DNA of 11,478 nucleotides from Actinomycetota bacterium (GTDB taxonomy: Bacteria; Actinomycetota; Actinomycetes; Nanopelagicales; Nanopelagicaceae), in the NCBI GenBank assembly GCA_009705675.1, contig WLSX01000012.1, positions 1 to 11,478 on the forward strand, read 5' to 3'. The first letter of the stretch is position 1, and each line of letters starts with the position of its first letter. The notes beneath the pieces were generated by a model that saw nothing but the letters and a program-made list of their open reading frames with translations, was not told the origin of the DNA and did no database searches. Position numbers and translations under genes: made by a program. Below, piece after piece: positions 6,829 to 11,478 of the stretch.

Positions 6829-8111
6829 TAGTTAACGCCTTCAACTCTAAGCACACTTGCCACATCAGTAACAGCGGCTAATTTACTTAAATCTTTAACA
6901 GTTTCAGAAAGTGCTGATTCCGTTGAGCTATGTGTCATCACAATTAACTCTGCTTTATCTCCCGCACCAGTTTGTCTTACCGTTTGAATTGAAACACCGT
7001 GGGATGCAAAAACATGGGCTACTGACTCAAGGACACCTGGCTTATCTGCCACATTTAATCTAATTAAATAACGAGTTTTAGTTTGACCTATCTTTGCAAT
7101 TTTAAGATCTGCATAATCACTCTCTTTTGGCCCAATTCCACCAGAGACTTTATGACGAGCCACTGCAACTAGATCGCCGAGAATTGCACTTGCAGTTGGT
7201 TCACCGCCAGCACCTTTTCCATAAAACATTAATTGACCAGCAGATTTTGCTTCAACGAAAACGGCATTAAATGATTCTCTGACCGAGGCTAGTGGATGAG
7301 TTCGAGAAATTAGTGCTGGATGAACTCGAACAGAGATTTCACCATCCGGAGTTAACTCTGCAATTGCTAACAACTTAATAACCATGTCCATAGCTTTTGC
7401 AACCTTGACATCAGTTGCAGTTATCTTTGTAATACCTTCGCGATAAACATCTGCATCACTTACTCGGGAGTGAAATGCAAGACCGGCCAAAATCGCAGCT
7501 TTTGAGGCAGCATCAATTGCTTCAACATCTGCAGTTGGATCAGCCTCAGCAAAACCAAGTGCTTGTGCTTGCTTTAATGCATCTTCAAAAGCTGTGCCGC
7601 TTTCATCCATTTTAGTAAGAATGTAATTTGTAGTGCCATTAACAATTCCCATGATGCGAAGAACTTGATCTCCAACTAATGATTCACGAAGTGGGCGCAA
7701 GATTGGAATTGCACCTGCAACGGCTGCTTCATAATATAAATCAACATTTGCATTATCAGCTGCGGCATAAAGCTCAGCACCTGATTGAGCTAATAATGCT
7801 TTATTTGCAGTTACTACTGATTTTCCATTTTTAATTGCAGTTAAAATCAATTCTTTTGCCGGGTTTATGCCACCAATAACTTCAATTATTAAATCTATCT
7901 CCGGATCATTAACAACTGATTTGGCATCATCAGTTAATAAATTATTAGCGATGCCCTCACGTTTGGTTTTAATATCTTTAACCGCAACCTTTACCAATTC
8001 AAGATTGGCACCAGCCCGAGAGGTTAGATCTGATTTATTCTCAACAAGTAGGCGGGCAATTTGGGAGCCAACAACTCCACAGCCCAACATTCCTACTTTA
8101 AGTGTTTTCAT
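6828..8111 (-). CDS. hom: Homoserine dehydrogenase with C-terminal ACT domain
   Basis: Reduces aspartate semialdehyde to homoserine with NAD(P)H, the branch point from lysine towards threonine and methionine. The Rossmann motif [13 protein letters not shown] is at 7-19 and TANKALLA at 101-108. GTTNYIL (159-165) and [19 protein letters not shown] (186-204) form the active site, with K204 as the expected catalytic lysine. An ACT domain fills about 346-425 ([20 protein letters not shown]), as in enzymes inhibited by threonine. It is monofunctional, with no aspartokinase domain. ATG 8109-8111 is 18 bases after the lysA stop, the only true gap in the operon. An in-frame TGA upstream excludes a longer form, and no strong Shine-Dalgarno is visible. 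Also called thrA in some actinobacteria. Confidence 0.98.
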   Translation of the reverse strand: MKTLKVGMLGCGVVGSQIARLLVENKSDLTSRAGANLELVKVAVKDIKTKREGIANNLLTDDAKSVVNDPEIDLIIEVIGGINPAKELILTAIKNGKSVVTANKALLAQSGAELYAAADNANVDLYYEAAVAGAIPILRPLRESLVGDQVLRIMGIVNGTTNYILTKMDESGTAFEDALKQAQALGFAEADPTADVEAIDAASKAAILAGLAFHSRVSDADVYREGITKITATDVKVAKAMDMVIKLLAIAELTPDGEISVRVHPALISRTHPLASVRESFNAVFVEAKSAGQLMFYGKGAGGEPTASAILGDLVAVARHKVSGGIGPKESDYADLKIAKIGQTKTRYLIRLNVADKPGVLESVAHVFASHGVSIQTVRQTGAGDKAELIVMTHSSTESALSETVKDLSKLAAVTDVASVLRVEGVN

Positions 8112-8129
8112 TGGAGAAGTATCTCAAAC

Positions 8130-9503
8130 TTATGACAGTTGCCGTGGCGCTTGAACTACATCCAGATTTAGCAAATCTGCCTCATTTTCCCTGCGCAAAA
8201 TCTGCCGTGCGGTGCCATTTATCACTGCAACAACCGCTGGGCGAGGAATATGGTTGTAATTGCTAGCCATGCTTCTGCCATATGCACCAGTTGCTGGAAA
8301 TGCTAACAAATCCCCAGATTTAATATCACTTGGCAAATCAATTTCAGGAATCAAAATATCACCACTCTCACAATGCTTACCAACAACTCTGCTAGAAATA
8401 TTTTTAGCAGTAGATGTTCTGTTAGCTATAAAAGCGGAGTAGGTAGCGCCGTATAACGCCGGGCGGATATTGTCACTCATACCACCATCAACTGAAACAT
8501 ATCTACGCTCAGATCCATTATCTAATGTGACAGATTTTGTTGTACCAACTAGATAAATTGTGGTTGTCGTTGGCCCAACAATTGCTCTGCCTGGTTCAAT
8601 TGAAATTTTTGGAATAGATAGCTTTGCCTTTGTGCACTCATCTTTAATTACGGTAGCTATTGCAGGTATTACAAACTCTGGCGCAATCGCAGTTTCATCT
8701 TTGGTGTAAGCAATGCCATAGCCACCACCAATATTTAACTCTGGTAATTCTTTTGCGTACTTATCGCGAAATGTTGCCAGCACTGCCACAAGACGCTCGG
8801 CTGCTGCTTTAAAGCCATCTACTTCAAATATTTGAGAACCGATATGGCAATGTATCCCGGCAAGATTTAATGAAGATTGAGCCATACATTTTTCAATTGC
8901 ATCTAAGGCTGCTCCGGATGCAATAGAAAAGCCAAACTTCACATCTTCATGGGCGGTTGAAATAAACTCATGAGTATGAGCATCAACTCCTGGCGTTAGC
9001 CTTAAATAAATCTTTTGAACCTTATTTAACTCTTTAGCAATTTTTGAAACTCTGCTGATCTCATCAAATGAGTCAATAACTATTGTGCCAACCCCTGCCT
9101 TAATGGCAGCGGTAATTTCAACTTCAGATTTATTATTGCCATGAAACTCAATATCTGATGCTGGAAAATTAGCTGCTAAGGCAACTGCTAACTCGCCACC
9201 ACTACAAACATCTAAACCAACCTTTAACTCTTTTAACCACTTTGCTACCTCAACACTGATAAATGATTTTGCTGCGTAGTAAAGCTGTGAATTTTCAAAA
9301 GCTGAAGAAATAGCTGATCGCCAGGCATTAGTTCGCAGATAAAAATCTGCTTGATCAATTACAAATAAAGGTGATCCATACTCAGCAACAAGCTTTTCAG
9401 CTGCGCAGCCAGCAATAGATAAAACTCCACCGCTGCTATTTTCACCATCAAATTTTAAGTTACTAGAAAATAATGAGGTCGGATACTTCATATCACTTGC
9501 CAT
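8130..9503 (-). CDS. lysA: Diaminopimelate decarboxylase
   Basis: PLP enzyme of fold type III that decarboxylates meso-diaminopimelate to lysine, the last step of lysine synthesis. At 457 residues it is the usual actinobacterial size. YYAAKSF (75-81) contains the PLP lysine K79. VCSGGELAVAL (99-109), HGNNKS (121-126), HCHIGSQI (218-225) and NIGGGYGIAY (257-266) line the barrel. EPGRAIVG (303-310) binds PLP phosphate, CESGDIL (378-384) holds the catalytic cysteine, and GAYGRSMASNYN (406-417) closes the site. The ATG at 9501-9503 overlaps the argS TAA as TAATG, with GGAG upstream inside argS. argS-lysA pairing is an actinobacterial trait. A second Met at residue 5 is possible but less well supported. 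Confidence 0.98.
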   Translation of the reverse strand: MASDMKYPTSLFSSNLKFDGENSSGGVLSIAGCAAEKLVAEYGSPLFVIDQADFYLRTNAWRSAISSAFENSQLYYAAKSFISVEVAKWLKELKVGLDVCSGGELAVALAANFPASDIEFHGNNKSEVEITAAIKAGVGTIVIDSFDEISRVSKIAKELNKVQKIYLRLTPGVDAHTHEFISTAHEDVKFGFSIASGAALDAIEKCMAQSSLNLAGIHCHIGSQIFEVDGFKAAAERLVAVLATFRDKYAKELPELNIGGGYGIAYTKDETAIAPEFVIPAIATVIKDECTKAKLSIPKISIEPGRAIVGPTTTTIYLVGTTKSVTLDNGSERRYVSVDGGMSDNIRPALYGATYSAFIANRTSTAKNISSRVVGKHCESGDILIPEIDLPSDIKSGDLLAFPATGAYGRSMASNYNHIPRPAVVAVINGTARQILRRENEADLLNLDVVQAPRQLS

Positions 9504-11188
9504 TACATCTTCTCCGGAGCGCTAACACCTAGTAAATCTAAACCATTACTGATTACTTGTGCGGTAGCAAGAGAAAGACTTGCACGGGATGAGTTCAAAT
9601 CAGTTGGTTTTTCATCTCCTAGTGGCAAGACCCGGCAATCATTATAAAAACGATGGTATTGAGCTGCGACCTCTTCAATATATCTAGCAACTCTATGCGG
9701 CTGTCGCATCAGTGCGGCAGAGGCAACAATCTTTGGATACTGAGCAAGTAAGCCAATTAACTCTCGCTCACGTTCATGAGTTAGTAATTCTGGTGAATAA
9801 AAATCTAATCCGTAATTAATACCTAATTCTTTTGCATTTCTTAGCACCGCACAAATTCGTGCATGGGCATATTGAACATAGTAAACCGGGTTTTCATTAG
9901 TATTTTTCTTAAGTAGATCAACATCCATCACCATTGGGGTATCGGTTGGATATCTAATTAATGTGTAGCGAGCTGCATCTGTTCCTACTTTTTCGACCAA
10001 CTCTTCTAAGGTGATAATTGTGCCGGCTCGCTTTGAAAGTTTAAGTTCAACACCACCTTCCATAATTTTTACCATCTGACCAATTAATACTTCAATATCT
10101 TTATTTGGATCATCTCCAGCGCACGCTGCAATTGCTTTAATCCGGCCAACATAGCCGTGGTGATCAGCCCCTAACATATAGATACACAAATTAAATCCGC
10201 GCTCTCGCTTACTTACATAATATGCAGAGTCAGAGGCAAAGTAGGCAAAGGTTCCGTCAGATTTAATCATTACTCGATCTTTGTCATCATTAAAGTCAGT
10301 GGTTCGAAGCCAAGTTGCACCTTCTTGTTCATAAACATGACCTAAAGATTTTAGTTTCTCTAATGTATGAGTAAAGAAATTATTCTCATAAAGAGTCCGC
10401 TCTGAAAACCAGGTATCAAAATGAGTTCTGAAGTTATCTAGAACTTGACGTTGTTGTTCAAGTTGTAATTTATATCCAGTATCTCTAAACGCTGTGATTG
10501 CATCATCACCGGTAAGTTTGCTAAAACTTGGATTTTCTTTAATTATTTGCTTAGCTAAATCAGCGATATATTCACCGTGATAGCCATTTTCTGGGATAGG
10601 TTTATTTTGCGCAGCTGCAAATAGAGATTGCCCAAATAGATCCATCTGATTTCCGCGGTCATTTATATAAAACTCGCGCGAAACTGTAGCCCCGGCTGCA
10701 CTTAACACTCTTCCTAATGAATCTCCGACCGCAGCCCACCTGGTATGTCCTAAATGAAGTGGCCCGGTTGGATTTGCACTAACAAACTCAAGGTTGATTT
10801 TCTTACCCGCTAAAGATTTACCACTTCCATACTTTTTACCTTCGGTAAGTATTTGTGTAACAATTGCGCCTTGGCTGGCACTTTCTAAAGTTATATTTAT
10901 AAATCCAGGGCCGGCGATCTCAACCTTACTTATGCCAGCACCGGTTAATAAATTATTATCTGTTAGTGATTTAACAATCACCTCAGCTATCACCCGTGGT
11001 TGTAAATTAGCTGACTTGGCAAGGTTTAGTGAGATAGATGTTGCATAATCACCATGGTCACGATTCTTAGGACGATCTAAGGTAATTTGTGATGGCAGAT
11101 CACAATTTAATAAACCATTACTTTTGGCTATTTCCAGCGCTTTTAGGAGCACTTCGGCTACCTTGCTTTGCACTGGATCTACACTCAT
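9503..11188 (-). CDS. argS: Arginyl-tRNA synthetase
   Basis: Class I synthetase that charges tRNA-Arg. The 561 residues are full length. The N-terminal Add-1 domain (about 1-115) recognises the tRNA D-loop. SANPTGPLHLGHTRWAAVGD (137-156) contains the HIGH signature as HLGH. Other conserved parts are INDRGNQMD (175-183) and LGADHHGYVGR (339-349). The KMSKS loop is present as KLSKR (383-387), a natural variation in ArgS. The C-terminal DALR anticodon-binding domain begins near NPVYYVQYAHAR (433-444). The ATG at 11186-11188 has no Shine-Dalgarno; instead a perfect hairpin ends three bases before it. A leaderless mRNA is possible, because TAACCT, which fits TANNNT, ends seven bases before the ATG. 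First gene of the minus-strand operon. Confidence 0.98.
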   Translation of the reverse strand: MSVDPVQSKVAEVLLKALEIAKSNGLLNCDLPSQITLDRPKNRDHGDYATSISLNLAKSANLQPRVIAEVIVKSLTDNNLLTGAGISKVEIAGPGFINITLESASQGAIVTQILTEGKKYGSGKSLAGKKINLEFVSANPTGPLHLGHTRWAAVGDSLGRVLSAAGATVSREFYINDRGNQMDLFGQSLFAAAQNKPIPENGYHGEYIADLAKQIIKENPSFSKLTGDDAITAFRDTGYKLQLEQQRQVLDNFRTHFDTWFSERTLYENNFFTHTLEKLKSLGHVYEQEGATWLRTTDFNDDKDRVMIKSDGTFAYFASDSAYYVSKRERGFNLCIYMLGADHHGYVGRIKAIAACAGDDPNKDIEVLIGQMVKIMEGGVELKLSKRAGTIITLEELVEKVGTDAARYTLIRYPTDTPMVMDVDLLKKNTNENPVYYVQYAHARICAVLRNAKELGINYGLDFYSPELLTHERERELIGLLAQYPKIVASAALMRQPHRVARYIEEVAAQYHRFYNDCRVLPLGDEKPTDLNSSRASLSLATAQVISNGLDLLGVSAPEKM

Positions 11189-11191
11189 TTG

Positions 11192-11217
11192 AGCAAGGTT
11201 ACCCGCTTAACCTTGCT
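11192..11217 (-). repeat. Perfect 10-bp inverted repeat abutting the argS start
   Basis: AGCAAGGTTA and TAACCTTGCT are exact reverse complements separated by six bases. The repeat ends three bases before the argS ATG. There is no T-run on either side, so it is not an intrinsic terminator. In RNA it would form a stable stem where a ribosome must load. In DNA it resembles a dyad operator, and its proximal arm contains a candidate -10 box (TAACCT). The repeat is certain; its role is inference. Confidence 0.6.
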
Positions 11218-11232
11218 AAAGGTCGTTGGGTT

Positions 11233-11262
11233 TTGGTGATGCCGCCATATACACCGTAATCT
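11233..11262 (+). promoter_or_regulatory. Candidate promoter for tRNA-Leu
   Basis: TTGGTG (11233-11238) and TAATCT (11257-11262) are separated by 18 bases and stand 24 bases before the mature tRNA 5' end. The -10 fits the actinobacterial TANNNT pattern; the -35 matches TTGACA only in its first three bases. Position in the divergent gap supports it, sequence support alone is weak. Confidence 0.35.
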
Positions 11263-11286
11263 TTGCCCCTCACTCAAGTAATAAAT

Positions 11287-11368
11287 GCGGGAGTGGTGAA
11301 ATGGCAGACACGCAGGTCTTAGGAACCTGTGCTTCGGCGTGTGGGTTCAAGTCCCACCTCCCGCACCA
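11287..11368 (+). tRNA. tRNA-Leu (anticodon UAG)
   Basis: The cloverleaf closes completely: acceptor GCGGGAG/CTCCCGC, D-stem GTG/CAC with GG in the loop, and anticodon stem CAGGT/ACCTG with loop CTTAGGA. This places TAG at 34-36, for CUN leucine codons with preference for CUA. The variable region TGCTTCGGCGT makes a short arm of two or three pairs capped by a TTCG tetraloop. The T-arm is GTGGG-TTCAAGT-CCCAC. CCA is encoded in the DNA. At 82 bases with CCA it is on the short side for a tRNA with a long variable arm, but all parts are intact. Confidence 0.97.
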
Positions 11369-11404
11369 GTTGTAATTAATTTGTAGGTAAGGAAGGCTAA
11401 GGAC

Positions 11405-11478
11405 ATGGCTGATAAGAATTTTCTTAGTTGGGTTGGATTTAAAGGCGAGGATGAAAGTAAACCTGCGCCTACACAAAA
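11405..11478 (+). CDS. Unidentified protein, N-terminal fragment
   Basis: An ATG at 11405 opens a plus-strand frame that runs off the right edge after 24 codons. It begins MADKNFLSWVGFKGEDE and continues with KPAPTQ. The Shine-Dalgarno AAGGAAGG (11389-11396) is eight bases upstream, a good distance, which supports a real start. The gene stands 36 bases after tRNA-Leu, with no hairpin between, so read-through from the tRNA promoter is conceivable. A TAATTAAT at 11372-11379 could also be part of its own promoter. The short hydrophobic start followed by a charged, Pro-containing stretch suggests a cytoplasmic or peripherally attached protein with a flexible linker. I do not recognise the family. 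Confidence 0.7.
   Translation, partial: MADKNFLSWVGFKGEDESKPAPTQ

Noticed and set aside
11192..11217. argS inverted repeat as a bidirectional terminator or phage attachment site
   Set aside because: No T-run on either side, and no second copy or sequence shared with the nearby tRNA-Leu 3' end in this window.
11270..11476. Minus-strand 68-codon ORF containing a WDLNPH stretch
   Set aside because: It is the reverse complement of tRNA-Leu plus the start of the plus-strand gene. Peptides of this kind are well-known false annotations over tRNA genes.

Overview
The window reads as the conserved actinobacterial block argS-lysA-hom-thrC-thrB-rho-rpmE-prfA-prmC-(yrdC family). From memory this is the order of Mycobacterium tuberculosis Rv1292 to Rv1301. 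The DNA is A/T-rich for an actinobacterium, with many TTA, AAT and AAA codons. Gene spacing is very tight. Together this suggests a streamlined low-GC actinomycete such as the freshwater acI lineage (Nanopelagicales: Planktophila or Nanopelagicus type). The lineage is inference; the gene content and order are read directly.

Layout. Everything from 1 to 11188 is on the minus strand, so transcription runs from right to left. It starts with argS, then lysA, hom, thrC and thrB (9503-11188, 8130-9503, 6828-8111, 5749-6828, 4799-5749). Three of these four junctions are one-base TAATG stop/start overlaps, which points to one translationally coupled operon. It holds arginyl-tRNA synthetase, the last step of lysine synthesis, and three steps that take aspartate semialdehyde to threonine. 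A structured 153-base leader (4646-4798) precedes rho, whose N-terminal insert is rich in Asn and Arg. A 121-base gap with two hairpins precedes rpmE (ribosomal protein bL31). A strong intrinsic terminator lies just after rpmE. Then come prfA (release factor 1), prmC (the methyltransferase that modifies the RF1 GGQ glutamine) and a YrdC/Sua5-fold gene cut by the left edge.

At the right end the direction flips. A 98-base divergent region separates argS from a plus-strand tRNA-Leu(UAG) at 11287-11368 and the first 24 codons of an unrecognised plus-strand gene.

Most of the window is housekeeping. The observations most worth a second look are: (1) the YrdC/Sua5 gene sits in the syntenic position, but its substrate-binding motifs are replaced although the frame is open; (2) a perfect 10-bp inverted repeat ends three bases before the argS start codon, with no Shine-Dalgarno site between them; (3) the rho leader has competing RNA pairings; (4) two hairpins stand directly upstream of the rpmE ribosome binding site; (5) Rho carries a two-block disordered insert. 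I see no mobile element, CRISPR array or clearly new multi-gene system.
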